Shown here: piece after piece, positions 19,081-29,144 of the stretch
How positions within the stretch are numbered: the stretch's first letter is position 1
Layout: each line of letters starts with the position of its first letter
Assembly: GCA_938743325.2 (NCBI GenBank)
Contig: OW568864.1
Span: 372,001 to 436,000 of the forward strand
Direction: 5' to 3'
Source: Pycnococcus provasolii
Lineage: Eukaryota; Chlorophyta; Pseudoscourfieldiophyceae; Pseudoscourfieldiales; Pycnococcaceae
Length of the DNA stretch: 64,000 bases
The notes under the pieces: model-generated
Database searches by the model: none
Seen by the model: the letters and a program-made list of their open reading frames with translations, nothing else
Told to the model about the DNA's origin: nothing
Translations under genes and position numbers: made by a program

Positions 19081-19394
19081 TACCACGACCTATTATAGGT
19101 GTTTCTTGTAACATGCATAACTAACTACCCGTACATACTAATCTCTACCTATGTACTACATAACCTCATCCTCTCATTTCACCCAGGATTCGGATTCGGG
19201 TGTAGGGTTACCGGGTTACTCATAGGGTGTAGGGTTACCGTACCGATCGTCTCTCCGAATAGGTTGGTGGTAAATAATCTCTGGAATCATCTGCGTGAAA
19301 TCTCGAATCTCTCGAATCTGGCGTGTTTTCTTGTGCTTCTTGTGGTTTTCTTGTAATGTCGTTACGCTAACGTCGTGAGTGGTTGAACACACAA
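19081..19394. other. Intergenic region between eRF1 and MFS transporter
   Basis: No gene. Contains GGGTTA variants at 19199-19242 (a degraded telomere-like tract), about 155 bp before the MFS start. Confidence 0.5.
19199..19242 (+). repeat. Degraded telomere-like tract upstream of MFS gene (weak)
   Basis: GTAGGGTTACCGGGTTACTC and ATAGGGTGTAGGGTTACCG; GGGTTA units with substituted spacing, about 155 bp before the MFS start. Confidence 0.5.
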
Positions 19395-20855
19395 ATGGTG
19401 TCCTCGTTAGCCGTCAGTGGTGGTTTTGAATTTGATTCTGAATCATCTCCCGAGCAGTCATCAGAGGAGCAGTCAGGAGTAGCATCAGCTCATGATGTGA
19501 CTCTCCGCAAGGTTGACGTTCGCGTGCTCCTCCTCCTGTGGCTCATCGCGCTCGTCGCATACCTCGACCGCTCCGCGCTCGCGTACGCCGCCCCGCTGAT
19601 GCGCTCCACCGTCAACCTCTCGGATGCGTCGTACGGCGCAGCCGCATCCGCATTCTTCGCCACATACGTTCTGTTTGAAGTGCCGTCGAATATCTGCCTC
19701 TCCCGCCTCGGCTCGCCGCGATGGCTGGCCTTCATCTTGGCGGGCTGGGGCGTTGCGGCAGCCTCAACGGCTTTCGTCACCACCTCCACGCAGCTAGTCA
19801 TCACAAGACTCGTGCTAGGCGCATTCGAAGCGGGCGCTTTTCCAGGATGTGCCTACACAGTCCAACAGTGGTACGGGTGCAAGCGATTCATAAACCGCTA
19901 CCCCGTCGTCACCACGGCCACCGCGCTAGCGGGCGCCGTGGGAGGGCCGCTCGCGGCGCTGCTTCTCGCCACGGTGGGCTGGAAAGGAGTTTTTATTGTC
20001 GAAGGTGCCTTGCTAGCTCTACCTCTTGCAGCTGTCGTGTTAAGACGGCTCCCACGGTCGCCCGAGCAGGCGACGTGGTTGTCTCCACAAGAGGTGAATT
20101 GGCTCCAGGCGGAGGCGAAATTAGGTGGAGACGACGATGGCGGTTGTACGGCACAACAAGCCTTTCGAGACTGGCGCACGTGGTGGCTTGGTGTGTGCTG
20201 GCTTCTCTTGGAGATTCCCACCTACGGCTGTGTCTTCTGGATTCCACAGTTTGTCTCATCTGCCGCTGGCTTTGCACATGATGATGACCACGATACCTTG
20301 TCGTCTGCGGATCTCGCACGACGCGCCGTGACCGTCTCGCTGCTATCTGCAATACCATTCTCGCTTGCTGCGGCTGCCAACGTCGGCGCGGGCCACCTCG
20401 TTCGTACGCGAGGCGGACGACGAGAGGTTGTTGCTGCCGTTACCGCCTTCGCAGGGTCGCTCACACTCGCCGCGGCGCCGCATGCTGGCAAGGGAACACT
20501 CGTCGTGTTGTCGCTTGCGGCTGCCCTAATTTGGGCGGCTCAGGCACCTCTCTTAGGCATCGCTCCAACGTTTCTCCGCGGCGAGGCTATGGCTGCCGGA
20601 TTCGCGGCTGTGAATGCAGTCGGACAAATGGGGGGACTTGTAGGTCCCTATCTTGTTGGCATCGTGAAGTCGAAGTATGGTGGCGATGCAGATGAAAGAG
20701 CATTTGCGGCAGCATTTGCCCTTCTGGGCGCATTTGGCGCCCTTTGCGCCCCCATGCTGCTCTTGTACGCATGGCTCACGTCGTCGAAGCGGCAAGCAGC
20801 CTCCTATCTTCGTGTCGAGGACAGTGAGCAACAAGATGCATTTGCTGACTTGTAG
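19395..20855 (+). CDS. Major facilitator superfamily transporter, ACS (anion:cation symporter)-like
   Basis: Membrane carrier of 486 residues with 12 predicted helices. Helix 1 contains WLIALVAYLDRSALAYAAP; the 'YLDR' after helix 1 and the segment FFATYVLFEVPSNICLSRLG are typical of the anion:cation symporter branch (SLC17, Dal5, tartrate and phthalate carriers). RLVLGAFEAGAFPGC matches the conserved G-rich stretch of helices 4-5 in that branch. A cytoplasmic loop lies near residues 205-240. The substrate is likely an organic or inorganic anion and cannot be fixed. The ATG at 19395 is used (TTG at 19383 rejected). Convergent with the NCA2-like gene, with a 75-bp gap. Confidence 0.85.
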   Translation: MVSSLAVSGGFEFDSESSPEQSSEEQSGVASAHDVTLRKVDVRVLLLLWLIALVAYLDRSALAYAAPLMRSTVNLSDASYGAAASAFFATYVLFEVPSNICLSRLGSPRWLAFILAGWGVAAASTAFVTTSTQLVITRLVLGAFEAGAFPGCAYTVQQWYGCKRFINRYPVVTTATALAGAVGGPLAALLLATVGWKGVFIVEGALLALPLAAVVLRRLPRSPEQATWLSPQEVNWLQAEAKLGGDDDGGCTAQQAFRDWRTWWLGVCWLLLEIPTYGCVFWIPQFVSSAAGFAHDDDHDTLSSADLARRAVTVSLLSAIPFSLAAAANVGAGHLVRTRGGRREVVAAVTAFAGSLTLAAAPHAGKGTLVVLSLAAALIWAAQAPLLGIAPTFLRGEAMAAGFAAVNAVGQMGGLVGPYLVGIVKSKYGGDADERAFAAAFALLGAFGALCAPMLLLYAWLTSSKRQAASYLRVEDSEQQDAFADL

Positions 20856-20930
20856 ATTAAAATGTTACAATCGTTACTGTATACACTAAAAAAACACCTC
20901 CGAAAAAATAACTCACACGAGAGTGGTGAT

Positions 20931-23900
20931 CTACCGCGCAACCGCGTAAAGTCTTCCAATGCGTCGTGCACAGTCAAGCCTTGCGCGATAGTCGCCGTTG
21001 GGATCCGCAAGCATCGCGATGTCTTCTCGAAGGGCGGAGTATTCCTCTTGAGATTCCACGAGACCAAATGCCGCTGCGCGCGCCACCTCGCCGTACAGGC
21101 GGTGCACCGCGAGTGTGAGCATACCGAGACGAGCCGCATCGGCGGGCGAGTACGTCTCTGCCGCGCGTCCGCCAAGTGCAACGAGAGAAACCTCCGCAGC
21201 ACGCAAGCGTGCACGCACACGTCCTCGTGCCCTCTTCGCTCCTGCCGCTGCGTCGGTGGTGATTCGCAAGGAACGAAGCAGGAGGCGGCTGCCATACGCC
21301 ATCGTGATCACGCCAATACCAACTGGTGCCATCGCGCTGACAGCAAGCGTGACCCGATTGGATGCCATCACCTCGTCCATCGAAACAAGTGCCGCCTCCA
21401 TCTCAGCCTTCAGCGCCTGCACTTGGATCAGGAGCATGCGCGGCAGCTCGCCCGCGAACAGGCTAGTGACTGGGTTGCGCAGCTCGCGCTCGTACTGAGC
21501 CATCATCGCGTCCATGATGTCGTCCATGGGAGGTGGTGGAGATGGTGGTGGCTTTGGTGAAGGCGCCTGCGAGGAAGAGCCACCGGAAGGTGCCGCAGCT
21601 GACGGAGCAGAATGTGGTACCGAATGAGGCGATGTGCCACCCACGGCGCTACCACCACCGCCAATGCCGCTACCAACACTACCACCGGTGGCGTTGGCTA
21701 CCGTGGCACCAGTCGCCACGTCGCCACCGGCAGTACTGCTACTGCTGCCGCTTTTCGTGACAACCTCCGCTGCAGCCATCACAGACTCTGTAGCGGAGCC
21801 CACAGTCTCTGCCACATAACTTGTCGCGGACTCGAGATTCTCCGCAAGCCACTTGCTGCTTGTACCCGTTGTTGTCTCCATGCCCAATCCCTTGGATTCG
21901 CTTTTCTTGGGCACGGGGTTGGTCTCCGCCCAGCTGAGCAGCATGCGCTCTAACGCATACTTAGAGTCGCTCGCACTATTGCTGGCAGTTGCCATATCGG
22001 AACGAGCTGGCGCCCCACCCGCGGAGCGGAGCACCTCGCCGTAGATCTCCTGCAGCGGGTCGCGAATATGCTCGACAAACATACCCTTCGTTGCGGACAC
22101 CGCGAAGTGGTAGAACTGACGCACCTCACCCGCCCTTGCGTACAGCGTCAGCGCCAGCGAGGCGGACCATGCAGCTCCGACGCACAGCGGAATCCAATAC
22201 ATCTGCCAGCGTGTCGGTGGAGCGTGCAGCGCATATGCAACCTCTGCAGCCTCCTCGGATAGGGCGAAGGCTGCCCTCGCCTCATGTAATGCCACAGCCA
22301 GTGGCGGTGGCGCAGGAAGATTTTCCGTGGAATCGACTTTACCATCATCTTCTGGCGTCTCGTCACCTGGCGAGTGCGGCACCAACGCCGGTGCCGGCGC
22401 GGATGCTCTCGCCGAATCTGCCTCGGCATCCCAAAGTTCACACAGAGAGCACACAGTCTCTTCCGAAGACTGTGCAAACGAGTCTGTCAGAGATAGGTGA
22501 GTGCGAAATGCAAAAGCACCGTCATTTTCCTGTGCCTTTTCCCGTGACAGCGGCTCAGAGCTCGACCTGCTGCGATTCGGGGCGCCAAACAGGCGGCCCA
22601 CCGCCATTTCCAAGCTGCCGCAAAAACGCGATCGCCATGATGTAGCAACGGGGCGAGTGGGCGGGACGAGTACTCCGCGTGCCTGCGCGACTTGCGTTAC
22701 CGCGATGATGTGATGCGCGGGAGTGAATTGCCCGGCATCACCTTGCACGCTCTCGCGTGCCGCCTGCGTCGCGGCATCAACAACGCCTCGCGAGGCATGT
22801 CTGGCCCTAGTGAGCGAAACGAGCAGTCGCTCCAAGTGCTCCTGCGGAGAGCGCTCCGGGGCAGGCACGGCCGCGGCAGCGGCGGCAGATTCTTCTCCAA
22901 GCTGCCAGGCTAGAGCATCGCGCAGTATGCGTAGACGTGCGGCACGACGGTGCACCTCTCGCCCACAACGGCCCGTCTCATCAGCCTCTCTTCCAACCAG
23001 GCCGACAAGTTTTCCCGTCGTGCTGAGGAGCCACGGCAAGTCACTGAGGGTCAATCGACTTCTGTTCGGCTTCTCTCCTGCTCCGTCATCGCCGCCGTCT
23101 TCCATTTCCTCGTCGCCGTCACCGCTTGTGTCGTGCGCGCTCAGGCGGCGGTGCAGCGCGTGGTACGCGGCGTGAACGAGCGCACTCGGACCTCGGCACA
23201 GAATCAGAAGTCTCCTGTGTCCGCTCGTGCGGTGCGCTGCCGCCTCCCAGAAGTCGACTGCGTCGCTGACTGCGCCGAGGCGATCCACGAGTCTTCTTGA
23301 GCGCCTCTGGTGCGCTGCGAGAGCCGCCGCGGCGTCGACGGCCAGCGCGTCGATTTCGCTCGGCCTCGGCGCATCTGCGTTTGCGCGAACTCTTCTCGTT
23401 GTCGTCGTCGTTGCCGTAGCTGCTGTTGACGTTGCCTCGAACGCGTTCGCCGTCGGTCTGAGAGGCGAGCGCGGCGGGACTATTTTCGTTTTGGTTGGCG
23501 TTGCTGTGCTGGCTTTTGGGTTTGCCGTCGTCGCCAAGCCCATCTGTGTGTTTGCCATGGATAGTGCGTGTTTACTTGGTGCAGCATCTCTTCTGTCTTT
23601 CACTGCACTGACGTTGTTGCTGTTGCTGCTTGTGATGTTGTTGTTGTTGTTGTTGTTGTTGTTGCTGCTGCTGCTGTTGTTGTTGTTCCAGTTGTGAAGC
23701 AGTTCCATGCGAGCCTCCTCGCGCGTGACGGGGTACATGTCTTCGAGTCCCACACTTGAGCGCGAGGACGGCAGGAGCGCGCTCGCGCCCATGCTTAGCG
23801 CGTGTATGGGCGCCACACCACTCTCTTTGGCAAGCGAGCCGTACGGCGACGGCGGAAACGACTCGTGGATGTCGTCAAGCGCGAACACACCAACGGAATT

Positions 23901-24116
23901 ATTATCCGCAACGCCTGAATTATCCAAGGGTTCCGCAACATCTCCGCTAGAAACAACCTGTTCATCTGAAGAAACGCTTGAAAGAACCTCCCGTGGAAGA
24001 AGCCCGGAAGATGGATGTTTGTAGACACCACCACCACCAACAAGGTCACCACCACCAAGGTCACTCAAGTCACAAGAGTCACTCAAGTCACTCAACGAGT
24101 CCTGCTGTGACGCCAT
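20931..24116 (-). CDS. NCA2/DGS1-like mitochondrial outer-membrane protein
   Basis: Protein of 1061 residues. The C-terminal quarter matches the NCA2 domain: RNPVTSLFAGELPRMLLIQ, then VQALKAEMEAALVSMDEVM (about residues 875-915), then a membrane helix. Yeast NCA2 affects mitochondrial ATP synthase expression, and Arabidopsis DGS1 is a mitochondrial outer-membrane relative. Two membrane segments are seen, near residues 640-660 (WIPLCVGAAWSASLALTLYA) and 915-940. The N-terminus is long and disordered, with Asn runs (about residues 150-170). A Ser/Gly/Pro-rich linker runs from about residue 740 to 880. It is longer than plant DGS1 because of these insertions. The ATG at 24116 is used; the extension to 24197 begins with GTG. 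Confidence 0.75.
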   Translation of the reverse strand: MASQQDSLSDLSDSCDLSDLGGGDLVGGGGVYKHPSSGLLPREVLSSVSSDEQVVSSGDVAEPLDNSGVADNNSVGVFALDDIHESFPPSPYGSLAKESGVAPIHALSMGASALLPSSRSSVGLEDMYPVTREEARMELLHNWNNNNSSSSNNNNNNNNNITSSNSNNVSAVKDRRDAAPSKHALSMANTQMGLATTANPKASTATPTKTKIVPPRSPLRPTANAFEATSTAATATTTTTRRVRANADAPRPSEIDALAVDAAAALAAHQRRSRRLVDRLGAVSDAVDFWEAAAHRTSGHRRLLILCRGPSALVHAAYHALHRRLSAHDTSGDGDEEMEDGGDDGAGEKPNRSRLTLSDLPWLLSTTGKLVGLVGREADETGRCGREVHRRAARLRILRDALAWQLGEESAAAAAAVPAPERSPQEHLERLLVSLTRARHASRGVVDAATQAARESVQGDAGQFTPAHHIIAVTQVAQARGVLVPPTRPVATSWRSRFCGSLEMAVGRLFGAPNRSRSSSEPLSREKAQENDGAFAFRTHLSLTDSFAQSSEETVCSLCELWDAEADSARASAPAPALVPHSPGDETPEDDGKVDSTENLPAPPPLAVALHEARAAFALSEEAAEVAYALHAPPTRWQMYWIPLCVGAAWSASLALTLYARAGEVRQFYHFAVSATKGMFVEHIRDPLQEIYGEVLRSAGGAPARSDMATASNSASDSKYALERMLLSWAETNPVPKKSESKGLGMETTTGTSSKWLAENLESATSYVAETVGSATESVMAAAEVVTKSGSSSSTAGGDVATGATVANATGGSVGSGIGGGGSAVGGTSPHSVPHSAPSAAAPSGGSSSQAPSPKPPPSPPPPMDDIMDAMMAQYERELRNPVTSLFAGELPRMLLIQVQALKAEMEAALVSMDEVMASNRVTLAVSAMAPVGIGVITMAYGSRLLLRSLRITTDAAAGAKRARGRVRARLRAAEVSLVALGGRAAETYSPADAARLGMLTLAVHRLYGEVARAAAFGLVESQEEYSALREDIAMLADPNGDYRARLDCARRIGRLYAVAR

Positions 24117-25490
24117 AGATGCAGAGCAAGAAAACTCCTGAAAAAAAAAAAAACAGATGCTTCCAAATGTCGGAAAAAAGGAAGTCTGAGCTGGCACGTA
24201 CCATTAGGGTTCACGAACACGAACCCTAACCCTAACCCTAACCCTAACCCTAACGGGCTTGCCTCTGGTTGGTTTCCGAGGTCTCTCCCTCTCCCCACCT
24301 GGACCTGGACTTGGTTTGGTTTTGGTTTTTTTCATACCTCTTTTTGGCCTTTGGATGATAGGTCCTGATAGGTTCCGACCGGCTTGACCGGCTTTCATCA
24401 CAGTTCACCGGTCCAGCGAGATGCTCTGGCCAGATGCTCTGATTCACTCTCTCTCGCAGTAAAAGCAGGTTCGCAGGAAAAGCCGTCTCGCTTTTCGCCT
24501 CGCACCTCGCACCTCGTACCTCGTACCTCGTATGTATGGGAGGGAAGACGGAAGAAGAATGCCTGCCCAACCAACTTCTTGCCTATAACTGGTAACTTGG
24601 TTGGAGAGTCTGTTGCTCGCCATTTCCCTACCCGGTACAGTACCTATGACTTTCTTTCTCCTTTCTCCTTTCCAGTTTCCGAGACCATGGGCGAGTACTT
24701 GGGCGTGTACTTGGGCGAGTGAGGAGGGATCGCCCAGGGAGAGCCTTTGTTTGGCTCAGGTGCTCAGGTCTGTCTTTGGCTCCAACTCACTCCAAGGAGG
24801 CGAAGAAGACCGGAGCATGCAGAGAGATGAAGTAAAGTTTACTGTAAGTTACTGTATTATTGAAGTGAAGTCAAGCAGACTACAGTACGGTACTGAATTC
24901 TCTGCTGAATTCATTCTCTGCTGAAATCATTCTCTGCATGTCTTCTTCTCTGCTGGACATCTTCTTCTCTGCTGTCTGCCATCTTCCAACTGACGAGTGA
25001 CGAGTGACTTGCGGACGAGTCCATACTCCTGAGGCAGTCCTGCTTCCTTCGCTCGCTCTCCCTAACCTTAGTAGTCAGTCCTGCTCGTCGTGAACAAAAC
25101 AACACGTCTTGAGCACTCCTTTGGAACCACTTCACTTTCAGGTTGGAGAGTCGGAGGAGGCTCAGAGCCATCGTCTTGAGCACACACAGCCTTACCTCCT
25201 CGTAACTCGTAGTACTTCCTAGAGCTGTAGAGTTGGAGTCGAAAACACGCTTTTACTGTAACTCGCAAGAAACACAACTCCGGGGCCCAAGGCTTGTAAT
25301 AACAGCGTCGCTTTGTTTCTTCTTAAGGCCAACGCCAACCTTAAGCGCAGCATTAATTAAGGCTTAAGGCTTAACGTACTGTAAGCAGCCTTAAGCTTGC
25401 GCGTCTTAAGGGGGGGTCGTTCCGAGGCTTTCTTTTCTTTCTATTTGTTGTACGGTAGTTGTTATTGACTACCCTAGCTAGTACTGTCAT
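24117..25490. other. Long intergenic region with telomere-like array, divergent promoters
   Basis: Lies between NCA2-like (minus) and dynein IC (plus). No supported gene; small frames lack domains. It contains a CCCTAA array (24203-24254) near the NCA2-like start, short repeats of cctcgcacctcgtacctcgta near 24490-24535, and a cluster of CTTAAG-type motifs at 25320-25412 just before the IC gene. Confidence 0.6.
24203..24254 (-). repeat. Telomere-like array (CCCTAA), about 5 units
   Basis: A single ttagggttc at 24203 is followed after a few bases by gaaccctaaccctaa, so the left edge is a small inverted repeat (agggttc/gaaccct). It is about 90-135 bp upstream of the NCA2-like ATG. Confidence 0.93.
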
Positions 25491-28400
25491 ATGGCGGACG
25501 CGGAAGCAGAAGCCGCGCCGGAGCCGGAGCCAGAGGCCGCGCCGGCCGCGGACTCTGCTGCTGAGGCGTCAGCACCGCCAGCCGCTGAGGCCGCGGAAGG
25601 GGAAGGGGCGGCCGCGCCTGAAGGAGATGCCGCTGCCGCTGAACCGGCTGCGGAGGGGGCAGCTGACGCGCCGCCTGCCGACGAGCCGTTCGAAGTTCTG
25701 CTCACAGCAGGGGAAGACAAGGCACCACCGCCGGGCGTGTACAGCTTGTACTGTTCCGGAACGACGATGGAAATCGTCGGAGCCGCTGGACTGGACGAGG
25801 ACAACCCGTACAAGTTCGTGCCGAAGAAGACCATCTTGGACGACATCCAGTTCCGTGGAGCCATCAGCGACTTCAAGGACATAACAGATAAGATCAAGGA
25901 AGGGCCGGAGGAGATTCTGATCGTGTACAACGAGAACGACGTGTACGGCGACGGAAACAACTACGCGGTGTTCTGCACAGAAGACGCCGTGGAGGCGGCA
26001 AAGGCGGCGGCAAAGGCGGCAAAGGCGCCCGCGGAGGGGGGTGGTGACGCGGCGGCGGATGCGGCGCCCGCGGAGCCAGAAAAGCCGAAGGAGCCGCCTC
26101 TGCCGCCGTACGCGCACCTGCTCCCCGAGGATGTCGAGGAGGACGACTTCGACGCGGTGGAAATCGCTCTGCAGGCTGGAACGGAGGTTGAGGTTCCACC
26201 AGCATATCAGCTTGCCGAGGACGGCACGACGAAGATTCCCATGCCCGGCGTCGAGAGCCTCTTCATCACGGGAACCACGCTGGAGCAGGTGAAGTGCGCC
26301 GAGATGGGCGACGCCGTGCCCGTGAAGTTCGTCGAAAAGAGCGTCATCCTCGCCGACATTCAGTTCCGAGGCAACATCTCCGACTTCAAGGTGATCAAGG
26401 ACAAGATTGTCAAGGGACCGGAGCAGATCATGCTGCGGTACAACGGCGACGACATCTACGGCGACGGCAACAACTTCGACGTGCTTCTCAGCGAAGAGGC
26501 GATCGCCGAGGCGAATGCCATCGAGGTGGTGGCAGCGCGAGTGCGCGAGTGCGAGGCGGCGCTCAAGGCTGTCAAGGCGCTGCCGAAGAAGAAGCGCCGC
26601 AAGAAGAAGAAGAAGAAGAAGGTGGTGTCGAAGCCGTGGGAGAGCTTCGGCTCGGAGGTTGAGATTGAGGAGTACACGATCGTGTACTCGCGCGAGCTCG
26701 TCAAGCTCGAGTGCTCGAAGCCGCGGAGAGAGTTCGGGCGCAAGGCTGAGCTCGGCGACAAGGACTCGATGGAGCTCTTCAACGCGAGCCACATGGAGGC
26801 GCGCCCGTACAAGGACCCGAACTACGACCTCAAGCCCGTGCTCGTGGACGTCGACATTCAGGCGATCCCATCGTCGTCAACGACGGCGATGCAGGCGACG
26901 CCGCTGCCCGCGTGCCCAGGATCGTCGCAGTACGAGGATCCCAGCACGTTCCCCACGGAGGTGGAGAAGCCCAAGCCGAAGTACGTCCCGCGCGGACGTC
27001 CGGAGGGAATCAAGCCCTCGCTTTCGAGAACCGCGAGCTCCGCGTCGATTGCGCCGGGGGCGGAAGCGGCGGAAGGTGGAGAAGGTGTCAACCCACTGGA
27101 GGTGATGGACGCCATTAAGGAGGGCGAGTTGCCTGCCGAGGGTGGTAGCGACGATGCGGATTACGCCATGGCGGAGGCCCCAGCGGCGATGGACGAGGAG
27201 CTGGGAGAAGAACATCTCGCAAGTTTCCTGAAGGGCGAGGTTGCTCTTTCTGGCCTCGAGCGGGCACTGCAACAGAACGAGACGTTCGATATCTTCGAGG
27301 ACGACTTGGCAACACTAGGCGAGGACGACGGCGGACCGGGTCAGCGTGCGGACGCCGACATCGTCGAGAGTCACAGCTTCACCGACCTGTCGTCGAAGGG
27401 CCAGATCGTCACATGTATTCAGTGGTGGCCAGGTAAGCGTAACGTTGTTGCGGTGTCGTGCGCGCAGCCAAAGAGCTTTGACGAGCGCGTTGATGTGGCT
27501 GGGCGAGTGCAGAATGGATGTGTGAGCGTATGGAACTTCGCAGACCCCATCCACCCGCAGTTCGTGCTGGAGGCACCCGCAGATGTTTGGCATTTCTCCT
27601 TCAACCCCACGAGACCTGAGATTGTGGCTGGTGGCCTTTTGAACGGCCAGGTCATCATCTGGGACACAACGGACGTGCAGGAGCAGATGCGTCGGAAAAA
27701 GGACAAGAAGAAGTCGGATACAACTGAGGAAGGCGGCAGCGGGCAGGAGGCTCCCGTGGTGAAGCACAAGCACATATCTCTCAACGACCAGGGTCACACA
27801 GCTTGCGTCATGGATTTGCATTGGTTTGAGCCAGGTCTCGAATTGTCAGCATCAAAGAGCAAGGTACAGAAGGCTGCCTCTGCGAATGAGACGTGGAACT
27901 TCTTCTCGTGCGCTACGGACGGGCGCGTGCTCGTATGGGACATGCGCGTTCAGATTGACAAAAAGAAGGGCGATGAGTTGTGGGCGCCGATTCTCGCCGT
28001 GCCGTTGACACGCCTCGACGTTCCGGGCGACTTGGCGTGCATGCGCATCGACATCGGACCGTTCGATAAGGTGGGATACCGCTTCTTCTGCGGCTCGCAG
28101 GATGGAGAGGTTGCAAAGTGCTCTTACGAGCGAATCGAGGGCGAGGCACATCCGGAGTACACCAAGGAGATTGCCCTTGCGCACGACGGCCCGATTGTTA
28201 GCCTGCAGCGCTCGCCCTTTTTCCCGGAAATCTGCCTAAGCGTTGGAAATTTCACCTTCAAGCTAACCTCGGACGACGTGAAGCCGCCTGTGTTCACAAG
28301 TCCAGGATGTGCAGACACGACGTACACGGCAGGATGCTGGTCGCCAACACGACCGGGTTTAATGTTCATCGGACGTGGGGACGGAATGCTTGAGGTTTGG

Positions 28401-28952
28401 GATATGATGGATCGCAGCCACGAGCCGTCTTTGTTAGCACAAGCGAGCTCAGAGACTGTGCTTAGCATGCGATTCTGGTCACCTTCGCAAGGGCAGACAT
28501 CAACTGCCCCGGCGCCGGGCCTTTTGGCAATCGGCGACACCGTGGGTGTGCTTCACATCTTCGAACTGCCTCGCAATCTGCGTCGTGCTGTGCCTGGTGA
28601 GAAGGAGACGATGTCGCTCTTCTTTAAGCGCGAGGTTACGCGCTACGAGTATAATACACGACTGGTTGTCGAGCGCGAGGCGCAGATCGCTGTACTTGAG
28701 GAGGAGGAGAAGGCTGCTGCTGAGGCTGAGGCTGAGAGGGCTGCGAAGGCTGCTGCGGCTGCTGCGAAAGCGGCGGCTGACGCGGAGGCTGAGGCTCTCA
28801 TGGATCCGTCCGCAGCAGAAAAGCCCGTCGTGGAAAAACCGACTGAGGCGGACAACGAGATTGCGAAGCACGAAAAGGAGTACCGTGTACTCGAGCAGCA
28901 GCTGCTGTTGGAGCTCGGGCTCGTCGGAGGCGAGGAGGAAGACCACTTCTAA
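25491..28952 (+). CDS. Axonemal inner-arm dynein intermediate chain, IC140/WDR63 (DNAI3) family
   Basis: A 1153-residue WD-repeat intermediate chain of the two-headed inner-arm dynein (I1/f) in cilia. The N-terminus is Ala/Glu/Pro-rich. Two homologous units follow. The first (about residues 80-165) has YSLYCSGTTMEIVG, IQFRGAISDFK and YGDGNNYAVF. The second (about 245-345) has ESLFITGTTLEQVK, IQFRGNISDFK and YGDGNNFDVL. A Lys run precedes KPWESFGSEVEIEEYT and KPRREFG, segments shared with WDR63/IC140. WD40 repeats occupy roughly 640-1050 (VSVWNFADP, VIIWDTTD, VLVWDMRV, LEVWDMMD). A Glu/Ala-rich coiled coil closes the protein. Its presence means the organism builds motile cilia. Confidence 0.88.
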   Translation: MADAEAEAAPEPEPEAAPAADSAAEASAPPAAEAAEGEGAAAPEGDAAAAEPAAEGAADAPPADEPFEVLLTAGEDKAPPPGVYSLYCSGTTMEIVGAAGLDEDNPYKFVPKKTILDDIQFRGAISDFKDITDKIKEGPEEILIVYNENDVYGDGNNYAVFCTEDAVEAAKAAAKAAKAPAEGGGDAAADAAPAEPEKPKEPPLPPYAHLLPEDVEEDDFDAVEIALQAGTEVEVPPAYQLAEDGTTKIPMPGVESLFITGTTLEQVKCAEMGDAVPVKFVEKSVILADIQFRGNISDFKVIKDKIVKGPEQIMLRYNGDDIYGDGNNFDVLLSEEAIAEANAIEVVAARVRECEAALKAVKALPKKKRRKKKKKKKVVSKPWESFGSEVEIEEYTIVYSRELVKLECSKPRREFGRKAELGDKDSMELFNASHMEARPYKDPNYDLKPVLVDVDIQAIPSSSTTAMQATPLPACPGSSQYEDPSTFPTEVEKPKPKYVPRGRPEGIKPSLSRTASSASIAPGAEAAEGGEGVNPLEVMDAIKEGELPAEGGSDDADYAMAEAPAAMDEELGEEHLASFLKGEVALSGLERALQQNETFDIFEDDLATLGEDDGGPGQRADADIVESHSFTDLSSKGQIVTCIQWWPGKRNVVAVSCAQPKSFDERVDVAGRVQNGCVSVWNFADPIHPQFVLEAPADVWHFSFNPTRPEIVAGGLLNGQVIIWDTTDVQEQMRRKKDKKKSDTTEEGGSGQEAPVVKHKHISLNDQGHTACVMDLHWFEPGLELSASKSKVQKAASANETWNFFSCATDGRVLVWDMRVQIDKKKGDELWAPILAVPLTRLDVPGDLACMRIDIGPFDKVGYRFFCGSQDGEVAKCSYERIEGEAHPEYTKEIALAHDGPIVSLQRSPFFPEICLSVGNFTFKLTSDDVKPPVFTSPGCADTTYTAGCWSPTRPGLMFIGRGDGMLEVWDMMDRSHEPSLLAQASSETVLSMRFWSPSQGQTSTAPAPGLLAIGDTVGVLHIFELPRNLRRAVPGEKETMSLFFKREVTRYEYNTRLVVEREAQIAVLEEEEKAAAEAEAERAAKAAAAAAKAAADAEAEALMDPSAAEKPVVEKPTEADNEIAKHEKEYRVLEQQLLLELGLVGGEEEDHF

Positions 28953-29144
28953 ATTTGAGTCGCTGTATTTCTCTCTCTTCTTCTCTCAACTTCCGTCCCT
29001 TTGTTTTGGTTCCAGATTTTCACATAGTTGGTACACACACACACTCACGCGCGCGACGTGACGTGACGTGACGTGCGAAGTTCCGTTTTGTTTTTTGTTG
29101 TGTGTGATTATGCTTTCAATACAATATTCGTTTTTTTCCTTCAC

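Noticed and set aside
22660-23700. Plus-strand open frames opposite the NCA2-like gene
   Set aside because: Shadow frames of the minus-strand gene, reflecting its Asn/Ala-rich codons.
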